From contig JAFZVF010000030.1 of NCBI GenBank assembly GCA_017617935.1, positions 1 through 57,121 on the forward strand: DNA of 57,121 nucleotides, written 5' to 3'. This document shows positions 42,079 through 50,496 of this stretch, one piece after another. This DNA comes from Clostridiales bacterium (GTDB lineage Bacteria; Bacillota; Clostridia; Saccharofermentanales; Saccharofermentanaceae). The position numbers were made by a program, and so were the translations under genes. Each line of letters starts with the position of its first letter. Within the stretch, counting starts at the first letter, position 1. The notes beneath the pieces were generated by a model. That model was not told the origin of the DNA and ran no database searches. It saw only the letters and a list, made by a program, of their open reading frames with translations.

Positions 42079-43689
42079 TCATTTGAACTTGATCCTTGCC
42101 TCGAATGTCCCGTCCCGCGACGAAAGCTCGAGCTTGTACCCAAGGATGTTCAGATTGTTGTCTGCGATGGACAATCCCAGTCCCGTGCCCTTGTCACTCC
42201 GGGAATCAGAGCCTTTGACGAAAGGCCGCTTGAGCGACTCGACGTCAGGATAAGTCTCTGAAGTCTTATTGGCTATCGTAAGCTTTTCAGGCTCTATCGT
42301 TATATCAACGGGACTTCCCTTCTCGCCGTACCTGTCGCAGTTTGACAGAAGGTTGTCGACGGCCTGCTTGAAAAGCTTCCTGTCAGTCTTGATCTTTACC
42401 TGCCCGCCGTTGATGTTGGCCTTAAGGTCAGGGAATTGTTCAAGGCTCCCGGTCACCAGCGCCATGAGGTTAACTTCTTCAGCAACGACGTCGATCTTCC
42501 CCGACTCGCTCCTCGAAAGCGCGAGGATGTCTTCAACCATGTGATCCATCATCCCGATTTTTTCGCTGATCTTGCGCGAATATTCATTCGTTTTTTCAGC
42601 ATCGCCCGAAAAAGACTCCATGCTTTCCGCATACGCCGCGATCGCAGCCATCGGGGTCTTGAGGTCATGCGCCATCGCCTCAGTCGTCTTGCTCCTGTAC
42701 TCGAAGATCTTCCAGATGGTCTTGTCCTTCTGGTACTTGATGAACGAAACGATCAAGGTCACTATTACAGCCAGAATAAAGTATGCGATCAGGATGCAAG
42801 TGCTTGTTACCGGAGCAAGCTCAAAGGCGTTCCTGCGATAATTTGGCTTTTCGCTGTATCCGACGTACCAGGGCTTGTCATATACGTTTCTGGCAGGATC
42901 ATCGTTATCAAAATCATAACCCTGAAGATTCCATGGACTACCGTATTCATCAGGTATGATGAACGAATCGACGTCTTTCGTCGTTCTATCCGGCGCGACC
43001 CTGTATGCAAGGTTAAATATGAAATACGAGTATCCGCTCTCTACGTATTCGTAGCCTTTTGTATCTTTGGGAGTGCAGTCCACGTCGTACTCTTCGCCGG
43101 AATCAGTGATATGCACCACCCCCGGGATAAAAGTATGCGTCTCAGGATTTATGTATGCATTCTTGAGATAGTAGTACCTTTCGTTGTATTTGAAAGTGTT
43201 ATAAGCATATAAATATACAAATTCGTACTGGTTTTTTGATATCCAATCGTTATACGTCTTCGCGTCGAACTTGCCGTTCATGTAATTGTTCAACGGATCC
43301 AGATACGACATATCCTCGATGAAATATATGTGCCTGTCCCCTTCGCCATAAATAATTGAAGCCGTATCACCGACTTTAATGGTCTCAGAGCCGATATGGA
43401 CTTCAGCATAGTCGTCTTCAACCATCTGATATATGGACATCGCCAGTTTCAATTCTTCGAAATACCTGTCGTAATCTTCACCGCTTTCTATTGCTTCATA
43501 CAAGAGTCTGGCTTGCTTTCCGACCTTGGTGCGGTATGCCTCGCGAATGTCTTTTGAATTGATGAACTCGCCCATCCACTCTACCGTGAGTCCGCCGGCG
43601 ATCATGAATATCAGGAAAAAGACTACAAACCTTGCTGCAAAAATATTGCTATACTTCGGCTTTGCAATCGCATTCTTAACCTTAGCCAT
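42079..43689 (-). CDS. Sensor histidine kinase
   Basis: 536 residues. Two membrane helices (about 20-40 and 275-297) enclose a 230-residue extracellular sensor region without a recognisable fold. HisKA has EAMAHDLKTPMAAI with phospho-acceptor His341. The ATPase domain has N-box LLSNCDRYG and G-box GTGLGLSI. The hexapeptide HDLKTP is the usual type. AGGGAGG-like bases precede the ATG. It follows its response regulator gene by 21 bases. Target and signal are unknown; neighbouring membrane proteins and the surface esterase suggest envelope control. Confidence 0.95.
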   Translation of the reverse strand: MAKVKNAIAKPKYSNIFAARFVVFFLIFMIAGGLTVEWMGEFINSKDIREAYRTKVGKQARLLYEAIESGEDYDRYFEELKLAMSIYQMVEDDYAEVHIGSETIKVGDTASIIYGEGDRHIYFIEDMSYLDPLNNYMNGKFDAKTYNDWISKNQYEFVYLYAYNTFKYNERYYYLKNAYINPETHTFIPGVVHITDSGEEYDVDCTPKDTKGYEYVESGYSYFIFNLAYRVAPDRTTKDVDSFIIPDEYGSPWNLQGYDFDNDDPARNVYDKPWYVGYSEKPNYRRNAFELAPVTSTCILIAYFILAVIVTLIVSFIKYQKDKTIWKIFEYRSKTTEAMAHDLKTPMAAIAAYAESMESFSGDAEKTNEYSRKISEKIGMMDHMVEDILALSRSESGKIDVVAEEVNLMALVTGSLEQFPDLKANINGGQVKIKTDRKLFKQAVDNLLSNCDRYGEKGSPVDITIEPEKLTIANKTSETYPDVESLKRPFVKGSDSRSDKGTGLGLSIADNNLNILGYKLELSSRDGTFEARIKFK

Positions 43690-43710
43690 ACTAACCCTCC
43701 CGGACCTCGG

Positions 43711-44379
43711 TCAGACGATCTTGTAACCGCCTCCGATAACGGTCCTTATCTGTTCCCCGGCACTTCCCAGATGCTTTCTCAGCTTCTTGACGTGGTTGTC
43801 GACGACCCTGTCCGTGCCGTCAAATCCGTAACCCCACACAAGATCCAGGAGCCTGTCTCTTCCGAGGACGATGCCCTTGTTCTCCATAAGAACCTTCAGG
43901 AGGAAATATTCTTTGGGTGCTAAAGTTATCTTTTTGCCGGCCGCCTCGACGTCCATCCGGAGCGGATAGAGCTTTATGTCGCCGCATTCAAGGACGACCT
44001 CCTTTTTAAGCTCCGATTCCGTCCTGCTGAGCAGTGCAAGGCATTTGGCATAGAGCACCTTGAGGGAAAATGGCTTGATCATGTATTCGTCCGCGCCGAT
44101 CTCGTAGCCCTTCAGTATATTGGACTCGTTTCCGAGCGCGGTCAGAAAGACGATGGGGCACTTGCTCTTAGATCGCAGGGCCTTGCATACGTCAAAGCCG
44201 TTCGCTCCCGGGAGCATTATGTCCAATATCGCGATGTCGTAGTCGTTGCTGCTGATGAGGTCCAACGCCTTATTGCCGTCGGGTGCCGTGCTGACTTCAA
44301 AGGATCCTTTGCTTCTGAAAAAATCCGCAATGAGCGCGAGCAGCTCTTCAGAATCTTCGACTATCAAGATCTTTGCCAC
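43711..44379 (-). CDS. OmpR-family response regulator
   Basis: 222 residues from a GTG start at 44379 with AAGGAGG 8 bases upstream; longer in-frame starts lack this. Receiver domain with acidic pair E8-D9, phosphorylation site Asp53 (AILDIML), Thr81 region (FLTALG) and Lys near 103 (MIKPF). The C-terminal winged helix shows LAPKEYFLLKVLMEN and DNHVKKLRKHL with GGGYKIV at the end. First gene of a two-component operon. A hairpin and a divergent gene lie upstream. Confidence 0.95.
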   Translation of the reverse strand: MAKILIVEDSEELLALIADFFRSKGSFEVSTAPDGNKALDLISSNDYDIAILDIMLPGANGFDVCKALRSKSKCPIVFLTALGNESNILKGYEIGADEYMIKPFSLKVLYAKCLALLSRTESELKKEVVLECGDIKLYPLRMDVEAAGKKITLAPKEYFLLKVLMENKGIVLGRDRLLDLVWGYGFDGTDRVVDNHVKKLRKHLGSAGEQIRTVIGGGYKIV

Positions 44380-44511
44380 CTTCGAATTCCTCCTTAAGGC
44401 AATGCTACTCCGCTCATGTATCCTTTGTATGTCCATCAGCAAACATGCTTATTTTATACATCTTTGCGCCTATGTGACAACCTGTGTCCCATCAATGAAA
44501 TATGGCTTTTG

Positions 44512-44536
44512 CCCGCTTTGTGTCCTTTAAAGCGGG
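44512..44536. other. Intergenic hairpin between divergent genes
   Basis: CCCGCTTT / AAAGCGGG, perfect 8-bp stem with a 9-base loop, 50 bases before the start of the small membrane-protein gene. No U-run follows. It may shape the leader of that gene. Confidence 0.5.
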
Positions 44537-44585
44537 TCCGCTCCGGCTTAAGATCGGGGTATCAAAACCAAGGAGGACAAGACAA

Positions 44586-44786
44586 ATGTCAAAGACAATC
44601 AGAATCATTTTTTCGATCATCCTGGCGGTTATTGCCATAGTTACGATAGTGATATCGATGGTAACCGACAAGACCACCCCTTACCTCGCGATCAGCCTCG
44701 GCTGCTCGGCGGCCTGCAACTTCATGAATTGCAGCCGGCTCAAAGAAGGTTATACTTGCAGGAAGAACTCTTCTTTGGAGGAATAA
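44586..44786 (+). CDS. Small two-helix membrane protein
   Basis: 66 residues from ATG 44586 with AAGGAGG upstream. Two hydrophobic stretches (about 5-25 and 33-48) connected by VTDKTTP, then a Cys-containing polar end (NCSRLKEG). Small proteins of this layout are common beside Xre regulators in Firmicutes. It ends one base before the start of the Xre gene, so the two are co-translated. No function is known. Confidence 0.75.
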   Translation: MSKTIRIIFSIILAVIAIVTIVISMVTDKTTPYLAISLGCSAACNFMNCSRLKEGYTCRKNSSLEE

Positions 44787-44787
44787 C

Positions 44788-45303
44788 ATGGATCAGCAGA
44801 AGATCGGCGAGTTTTTGAAGGAACTCAGGAAAGAAAAGGGCATTACCCAGGAGCAGCTTGCGGACAAGCTCTTCGTCTCAAGACGCACGGTCTCGAGATG
44901 GGAGACCGGCAGCAACATGCCTGATCTTGACGTGCTCGTTGAACTCGCTGACCTGTACGAAGTAGATCTGAGAGACATCTTTAACGGTCAAAGGAGAGAT
45001 CAAAACATGGATAAAGAATTAAAGGATACTGTAATAAAGGTAGCGGAATACAGCAATGACGAAAAGGGCAAGATGCTCAAGCGCTTCCACATCCTGTTCA
45101 TAGCGGCAGTTGTTTTCCTGACGGTAGGATTGGTGGTACTGTTTTTCGATTTCCTGCCGCCCTTCTTATACAACTTCCTCACCGGCATCTGCATCGGAAT
45201 AGGTTACGGCATGTCGATCGTGGGAGTCATAATGACGAGTAAGTACGGAAGAAAGATACGGGACTTCAAGATGAAGCTCCTCGGAAAGGAATCAGAGAGC
45301 TGA
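44788..45303 (+). CDS. Xre-family regulator with C-terminal membrane anchor
   Basis: 171 residues. Helix-turn-helix at 5-60 (LRKEKGITQEQLADKL, then VSRRTVSRWETG). After a charged linker the C-terminal half has two membrane helices (about 100-120 and 128-152) and a basic tail. A DNA-binding domain linked to a membrane anchor suggests it responds to the partner protein encoded one base upstream or to membrane state. A hairpin terminator ends the operon. Confidence 0.87.
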   Translation: MDQQKIGEFLKELRKEKGITQEQLADKLFVSRRTVSRWETGSNMPDLDVLVELADLYEVDLRDIFNGQRRDQNMDKELKDTVIKVAEYSNDEKGKMLKRFHILFIAAVVFLTVGLVVLFFDFLPPFLYNFLTGICIGIGYGMSIVGVIMTSKYGRKIRDFKMKLLGKESES

Positions 45304-45313
45304 CGGCTTTATG

Positions 45314-45369
45314 AAGTGCCCCTCCGAAGTTTCTGACTTCAGAGGGGCGCTTCAGTTCCCGTTTGTTTT
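45314..45369 (+). terminator. Terminator of the Xre operon
   Basis: Seventeen-base arms at 45314-45330 and 45336-45352 (AAGTGCCCC / GGGGCGCTT, one mismatch, one G-U), then a T-rich run at 45361-45369. Confidence 0.8.
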
Positions 45370-45843
45370 TTATCCGATCGATTTAACGAACTCCGTGATC
45401 TTAGCATCGTTGTTCTTTGAATCCTCGTGCTTTTTGTCCAGAAGCGAAACGGTATTCTTCAGATTGGGAAGGAGCTTTGTTATCGCGGTAAGCCCCTTTT
45501 GGACTTCACCGCCGCCGCTTAAGAAAAATAGCGAAGTAACTTTTGCCGCAGCCTTCTCATCTTTCAAAAACGCATTGACCGCAGGCACTCCCTTGCTGTT
45601 CCAGATTGGCGAACCTAGGATAATCTCGTCGTAGGATGAAGGATCAATGTCGAACGGCTTGAGCTTCGGAATATGGTTAAACGCGACCTGTCCCCCGCCC
45701 ACCATTATCTGCGCGGCAAAGCTTTTCGGCATTGCCTTGACGGTCTCGAGCTTCAGAAGGTCAGCACCCAGTTCTTTTGCAATCTTCTTAGCCGCTTCTT
45801 CAGTGTTTCCCGAAAGTGAATAATATACGATAAGTCTTTTCAT
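45370..45843 (-). CDS. Flavodoxin-like protein
   Basis: 157 residues. The N-terminal FMN phosphate loop YSLSGNTEEAAKKIA (8-22) and the second loop ILGSPIWNSKGVPAV (about 76-90) are typical of flavodoxins; the third loop has LSGGGEVQKGL. It should bind FMN and carry electrons in the cytosol. Its ATG overlaps the stop of the secreted esterase gene by 4 bp (ATGA), so the two are translationally coupled in spite of different compartments. Confidence 0.9.
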   Translation of the reverse strand: MKRLIVYYSLSGNTEEAAKKIAKELGADLLKLETVKAMPKSFAAQIMVGGGQVAFNHIPKLKPFDIDPSSYDEIILGSPIWNSKGVPAVNAFLKDEKAAAKVTSLFFLSGGGEVQKGLTAITKLLPNLKNTVSLLDKKHEDSKNNDAKITEFVKSIG

Positions 45844-47084
45844 TTCCTTACCCCGTCCTTGCCGACACGATATTTGCCGATCTTCTTGTTCTTGGCCATG
45901 ACTCCGGTCTTCTTATAGAAGTAATAGGTCTTGCCTCCGATCGTGTGCCAGCCGGTGTATCTTGCGCCGCTGGAACTCAGGCAGTACTTCTTTTTGCCGA
46001 TCTTGAGCCATCCCGTTTTCATGACGCCGGTCTTCTTGTTGAAGTAATAGTACTTGCCCTTTATCTTTTTCCAGCCATAGACCCTCGCACCGTTCGTGCC
46101 GACATAGTACTTGTTGCCGTCAGTGGTGATGAACTTGGATTTCTGCTTCTTATTGTTCTTGTAGTAATACCACTTGCCGTTTTCCTTCTTCCAGCCGTTC
46201 TTATAGGGAGCAAGCTTTACGTTGTTCATCGCCTTGACAACGGAGCTGCTCGGGAGCTTGTCGTGCTGGCAATAGTAAAGGAAATTGAAGATCTCTTCTT
46301 GGAAGAGGACCATCTTGTGCTCGCCCGACTCATACGTCTTGGTCACAAAAGGCGTTTGGATGCTTGCCATGTAAAGCTGCATGCAATCGTAGATCCTGCC
46401 GTCGTTCTCAACCTTGCTCGCGCACATGAAAAGGTGTCTCTTCGAACTGCTTGAGAAAACGAGGTCTTCCTTGTTCTTTATCCATCCCCTGCCGTCACCG
46501 GTGTAAGTCAGGTATGAAGGACTGATGGCTCCGATGTTGTGGATCTTATCCTTATAGAGTATTCCCGCATAAAGGGAAGCGCAGCCGCCAAAAGAATATC
46601 CGGTGACCGTGATGTCGCACTTGGGATTGGCCTTGGACGAAATGCTGCCGTCGCGGATCATGTCCATCACGTATTCCATCTTGGTCTTCCCATTGATCTT
46701 CTTGTCCATGAAATAACCGAAATAGTCGCCCATGCCGTATTTTTCAAGGATCGGGATAACGAATACGTAAGGCTTGAGCTGTTTTGTCGCCATCCACTTG
46801 CTTGCGTAGTAGCGGAAGCTCTCCTCAAAGGGGCCTACACCGTTTATGCCGCTGAAAAGCACTACGACGTCGTACTTGCCTGAAGTGTTGGGCTCAACAA
46901 GATAGTAGTCCAGGGTCTGGTCGTCGCCTAAGGACACGCTCTTCTTGACCATGGAAGTATAGGTGCGCGCAGAAGCCGCATAAACGTCCTTTTCACCAAG
47001 ATCAAAGCATGGGGCGATCACGGCCGCAAAGATGACTGCGGTGATCAGAATGACTCCGATCCGTTTGAAAATGTTGGTGCCCAT
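45840..47084 (-). CDS. Secreted alpha/beta-hydrolase (esterase) with cell-wall-binding repeats
   Basis: 414 residues. Signal peptide (about 1-35). An esterase domain (about 40-290) has the nucleophile elbow GYSFGGCAS with Ser164 and a likely catalytic His in SGEHKMVLF. The last 110 residues are four or five repeats of about 20 residues with GW-K-x-x-GKWYYYK or GKYYYFNKKTGVMKTGW, the choline-binding-like cell-wall anchor. It probably deacylates a wall or dietary polymer at the cell surface. The ATG has GGGGGAG upstream. Downstream flavodoxin overlaps by 4 bp. Confidence 0.87.
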   Translation of the reverse strand: MGTNIFKRIGVILITAVIFAAVIAPCFDLGEKDVYAASARTYTSMVKKSVSLGDDQTLDYYLVEPNTSGKYDVVVLFSGINGVGPFEESFRYYASKWMATKQLKPYVFVIPILEKYGMGDYFGYFMDKKINGKTKMEYVMDMIRDGSISSKANPKCDITVTGYSFGGCASLYAGILYKDKIHNIGAISPSYLTYTGDGRGWIKNKEDLVFSSSSKRHLFMCASKVENDGRIYDCMQLYMASIQTPFVTKTYESGEHKMVLFQEEIFNFLYYCQHDKLPSSSVVKAMNNVKLAPYKNGWKKENGKWYYYKNNKKQKSKFITTDGNKYYVGTNGARVYGWKKIKGKYYYFNKKTGVMKTGWLKIGKKKYCLSSSGARYTGWHTIGGKTYYFYKKTGVMAKNKKIGKYRVGKDGVRK

Positions 47085-47275
47085 AGCCTGCTCCCCCTTT
47101 GAGTGAATGTGTGTATTATAGCACCCATTCCGCCGTTCCGCATTTTTCCTCAGGGCCTGAAAGTCCGAAATGTCAATAAATCTTTATGTTTCGACTGTGT
47201 GTTTTATACAATAACGGTTTTTATTATTCATGCAAATCTATATTTTCAAGTGCCCTAATACATGTTATCCTATTA

Positions 47276-47297
47276 CGGTTTGTTGGAGTACAAACCG
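47276..47297 (+). other. Leader hairpin of the FecR-domain gene
   Basis: CGGTTTGT / ACAAACCG, perfect 8-bp stem with 6-base loop TGGAGT, directly touching the GGGGAGG ribosome site. It may influence translation start. Confidence 0.5.
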
Positions 47298-47312
47298 GGG
47301 AGGGTGAAAAGT

Positions 47313-49016
47313 ATGACTCTAACTAACATTTTCAGTAAGCTTTCCACAAAAAAGAAGATCATTGTATGCGCAGGCGCGGTAGCTGTCATTGCAGCCGCAG
47401 TTGTTGGCATTGTTCTTGCACGCTCAGGTTATATCGCGACCACCATGCGTCTGCTCAAGATCGAAGGCACGGTCAATCTTGAGGATTCGAAGGGCGGAAC
47501 AAAGCCCGTGGTCGACAACATCAGGTTCCAGTCCGGAGATGCTTTGAGCACCGGAACCGACGGACTTGCTTCCGTTGGTCTGGACAACACCAAGATCATC
47601 ACGCTCCAGAACGACAGCCGTGCCGAGTTCATGAAAAAGAACAAGCAGCTTGAGCTCAAGCTCACCAAGGGCTCGGTGTTCTTCAACGTCACCGAGAAGC
47701 TCAAATCAGATGAAAAATTCGAGATAAAGACCGCCACCATGACCGCAGGCATCCGCGGAACGTCAGGCATGGTCTACTATGACGCCCTGGACGGCGGAAG
47801 GGAAGCACTGCTGATCACCGACGGCAAGGTCGAAGTTTCCGCAACGAACCCTGAAACGGGCGAGACCAAGAGCGCCATGGTCGAATCCGGCCAGTCCATA
47901 AAGGTCTACCTGTTCTTTGACAGGCAGAAGGACAGCGTCGCGTTCCAGATTGCCAACGTTACTTTGGACAACCTCCCGGAGACCGTGGCAAAGAGGATCG
48001 CGGAGAACGACTCCCTTACAAGAAGGGTATGCGATGCCAACGACTGGGATCAGAGCAAACTGAAGAGAAAGGGCGCGGTTGAAACGAAGCCCGCTTCTGA
48101 AACCACGGCTGCAACAACTGCCGCTCCCGCACAAACGACCACGTTGCCGGAGACGACCGAGTCTTCAAAGCCGGCTGCGACCGCCGCATCTTCTGAAGCA
48201 ACGCCCACGACGCAGACTTCTGATCCGTCCGTGACGGAAACGACGCCTACTCCCACGGTCACGCCTACTCCAACCAAGAAGCCTTCTCCCACTCCGACGA
48301 AGAAGCCGACTTCCAAGCCTACCAAGGCAACTACTGCAGCCACGACTACTGAAGCAACCACGACCGAGTCTTCAGAGACCGCCCCTACAACCACCAAGGC
48401 GCCGCCGGCACTCCCGTCAATGCCTTCCGGATACAAGAAGTATTACGTGAGCAGGGATTCAAAGACGCAGGAAGTCGAGAAATACATTGCTTACAATACC
48501 TACTCGAACGGCGATCTCTGTTTCGCAGGCTATGACACCTCCAAAAAAGCGTGGATAAGACTGATCCGAAGCGCTAAGAAGGCGGATGGCGAACAGTACG
48601 AGGAATTCATCGGTTTCAAGTCAAAGAAGCTCTATTTCCGCCGCTCCGGCAAGAACATCTTCCCGGAGGTCAAGCCCGGCAAGACCGCAGGAACGAATAC
48701 GCCGCCGTCAGGCTGCCCTTCCATTCCCAGCGGATACTGCTATTACCTGGCTAAGACTTCTTCCGTGAAACCTTACGGAACCACGTCTTCGGCACAGAGC
48801 ACGATCTACATCTGCGTGAAATTCGTCAACTCTTCCGGTTCCGCCGCCGTCTTCAAGGGCTATGACAATGACTCCAAATCCTGGAAGACGTTGATCCGTA
48901 GCGTAACCGTAGGAAAAGACGGTTCCGTAAATGAAAGCTTTGAATGGGACGACGACGATCAGGAAATGTACTTCAAGCGCAGTGCAAAAGACCTGCTTCT
49001 CGATAAGGAAAAGTAA
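47313..49016 (+). CDS. FecR-domain surface protein with Thr-rich linker and C-terminal repeats
   Basis: 567 residues from ATG 47313 (GGGGAGG upstream). One membrane helix (about 15-37), then a FecR-like domain (about 45-200: GDALSTGTDGLASVGL, FEIKTATMTAGIRGTSG, ITDGKVEVSA, SGQSIKV). A Thr/Pro/Ala/Lys-rich linker of about 100 residues (about 255-365, with repeated TPTPTKKP) spans the wall. Two C-terminal repeats of about 90 residues follow, each starting PSxPSGY and ending YFRRSGKN or YFKRSAKD. FecR domains belong to anti-sigma or polymer-sensing proteins, but there is no cytosolic domain here to hold a sigma factor, so a surface role is likelier. A terminator follows. Confidence 0.82.
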   Translation: MTLTNIFSKLSTKKKIIVCAGAVAVIAAAVVGIVLARSGYIATTMRLLKIEGTVNLEDSKGGTKPVVDNIRFQSGDALSTGTDGLASVGLDNTKIITLQNDSRAEFMKKNKQLELKLTKGSVFFNVTEKLKSDEKFEIKTATMTAGIRGTSGMVYYDALDGGREALLITDGKVEVSATNPETGETKSAMVESGQSIKVYLFFDRQKDSVAFQIANVTLDNLPETVAKRIAENDSLTRRVCDANDWDQSKLKRKGAVETKPASETTAATTAAPAQTTTLPETTESSKPAATAASSEATPTTQTSDPSVTETTPTPTVTPTPTKKPSPTPTKKPTSKPTKATTAATTTEATTTESSETAPTTTKAPPALPSMPSGYKKYYVSRDSKTQEVEKYIAYNTYSNGDLCFAGYDTSKKAWIRLIRSAKKADGEQYEEFIGFKSKKLYFRRSGKNIFPEVKPGKTAGTNTPPSGCPSIPSGYCYYLAKTSSVKPYGTTSSAQSTIYICVKFVNSSGSAAVFKGYDNDSKSWKTLIRSVTVGKDGSVNESFEWDDDDQEMYFKRSAKDLLLDKEK

Positions 49017-49033
49017 TCGGCAAGAATAACGAA

Positions 49034-49066
49034 CCGGCCCCGGACGAATAGCCCGGGGCCTTTTTT
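49034..49066 (+). terminator. Rho-independent terminator of the FecR-domain gene
   Basis: GGCCCCGG - ACGAATAGC - CCGGGGCC followed by six T. It also borders the 3' end of the convergent methyltransferase gene. Confidence 0.93.
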
Positions 49067-49680
49067 CAAGTAACCTTTTCGCAAATGATGGTATCCATGC
49101 AGTGATAGTGCGGGATGCCATTACTGTTGTCTTCGAAAATGGTCTCGTCTATCCTGTGGAACTTCCAATCGGGGAAATACGAGAACAGTTCGCCCGATTT
49201 CCACATCTTTTCTTCCATGTCCCAGTCCGGCGGAAGTTCCAGGAACGGCTTTTCCACGAACACGTTGAAGAAAACGATGCCGTTCTTCTTAGTGATCCGT
49301 CCGATCTTTTCAAAGAAGGCGGCCTTGTTCTCTTCGAAGAGATATTGGACCGTTCCCGATGAGTATATGACGTCAAACTGCTCGTCCGTATCAAAAGTGT
49401 TTATGTCGTCAACATAGGCATTGATCTTAACTCCGTGTTCCTCCGCGAGGAGCTTTGTCTTCCTGATGCCGTTTTCGGTCAGGTCAAAGGCGGTCACCTC
49501 GTAACCTTTGGAGGCCATGTAGACGGCATCCTTGCCTTCACCACATCCGATGTCTAAAACCTTTTTTCCTTCAGACGGAGGACAAAGCCTCATGAGCTCG
49601 TCGCAAAATCCGGCAGGCTCGGTTCCCCAATAGTAGCCGTCGCCTTCATACCATTTTTCGTAGTTAGTCCTGATGCTCAT
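49066..49680 (-). CDS. SAM-dependent methyltransferase (TehB-like)
   Basis: 204 residues. Starts NYEKWYEGDGYYWG and has motif I VLDIGCGEGKDAVYMA (about 42-57), motif II acidic FDL (about 65), YVDDINTF (about 88) and IYSSGTVQYL (about 104). The pattern is that of TehB and related class I methyltransferases, which act on small molecules such as tellurite or thiols. The true substrate is unknown. Start overlaps the 80-residue gene by 4 bp. Last gene of the minus-strand cluster 49066-52147. Confidence 0.88.
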   Translation of the reverse strand: MSIRTNYEKWYEGDGYYWGTEPAGFCDELMRLCPPSEGKKVLDIGCGEGKDAVYMASKGYEVTAFDLTENGIRKTKLLAEEHGVKINAYVDDINTFDTDEQFDVIYSSGTVQYLFEENKAAFFEKIGRITKKNGIVFFNVFVEKPFLELPPDWDMEEKMWKSGELFSYFPDWKFHRIDETIFEDNSNGIPHYHCMDTIICEKVT

Positions 49681-49919
49681 TCTTCCCTTAAAGCCCTCAC
49701 AGCTTCATCGTAGTCCTTCTTCTTTACAAGGATCCGGACGACGGAAGGAGCATTATTCTCTCCATACCTTCCCACGCCTGCTCCCCTGCCTAGATCAGCC
49801 GCATGCGACACGGGGCGGTCTATTTCATACTTGATCCCTTTTTCGGCAAGCTTGGCAGTCTTCTTTCTGAAGGCCTCGTCTTCTTTTCCGCAATATATCT
49901 CTTTCTTTAAACCGAACAT
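49677..49919 (-). CDS. Small cytosolic protein, unknown function
   Basis: 80 residues, no membrane segment. The alternation of helix (EDEAFRKKTAKLAEKG) and strand (KYEIDRP, VRILVKKKDYDEAV) resembles the DUF2007 type of small ferredoxin-fold proteins, but the similarity is weak. A Gly/Arg-rich middle (LGRGAGVGRYG) is unusual. AAAGGGATGG precedes the ATG. It is coupled to the methyltransferase gene by an ATGA overlap, so a shared role is likely. Confidence 0.68.
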   Translation of the reverse strand: MFGLKKEIYCGKEDEAFRKKTAKLAEKGIKYEIDRPVSHAADLGRGAGVGRYGENNAPSVVRILVKKKDYDEAVRALREE

Positions 49920-49961
49920 GTTTCCATCCCTTTCAATCTAAAACTTACCGTGGTTTAGATA

Positions 49962-50474
49962 TTATAAATCAAACTCAGCGGCTAAGTAGTAGGTCGATTT
50001 CAAAGGACCGCCATCGTCACTCATAAACGAGACGTCCTTAACGATCCTGTAGTGGCCTTTTGAAAGCTTTGAAAAGCCTTCGAGACGCACGTCGTCATAG
50101 CGTGTGTTGGAAAGCGTCAGGCCTTCCTCATTAGGTACTGCATCAGCAGGACCTAGTATTATGCCTTCCATGGTGAACATGGGGCCGTCTTTTTCAAACG
50201 GGACCTGGTACCACTTGCCGTCGGAACAGTATTCCAAAGTGTAAGGATTGCCATACATAATGGTATGTTCACTCTTGTTTTCAAAGCTAACCCTTATCGT
50301 CTTTTCGGCAATGACTTCAACCGTCATGAAGACTTTGATATCGTCGGGATCCGTCAGGTTGGCAGTCGACTTGATCTGTTTATTGCCATTCGCCTGGCAG
50401 GAAGCAGACAAAACAAGTGCTGCAGTCAGAACAAAGATTATGGCAAAGCAGCGTAATGATGATTTGTTTTCCAT
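49962..50474 (-). CDS. Lipoprotein with a bacterial Ig-like domain
   Basis: 170 residues. Signal peptide with lipobox LSASC (Cys26). The rest fits a small bacterial Ig-like fold (NKSEHTIMYGNPYTLEYCSDGKWYQVP is split by strands; later LSKGHYRIVKDV). Similar domains occur in many clostridial lipoproteins. It should be anchored on the outer face of the membrane. It follows the Xre-TPR gene by 22 bases on the same strand, hence probably the same operon. Confidence 0.8.
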   Translation of the reverse strand: MENKSSLRCFAIIFVLTAALVLSASCQANGNKQIKSTANLTDPDDIKVFMTVEVIAEKTIRVSFENKSEHTIMYGNPYTLEYCSDGKWYQVPFEKDGPMFTMEGIILGPADAVPNEEGLTLSNTRYDDVRLEGFSKLSKGHYRIVKDVSFMSDDGGPLKSTYYLAAEFDL

Positions 50475-50496
50475 GGCAGTGTCTCCCCTTTAAAGA

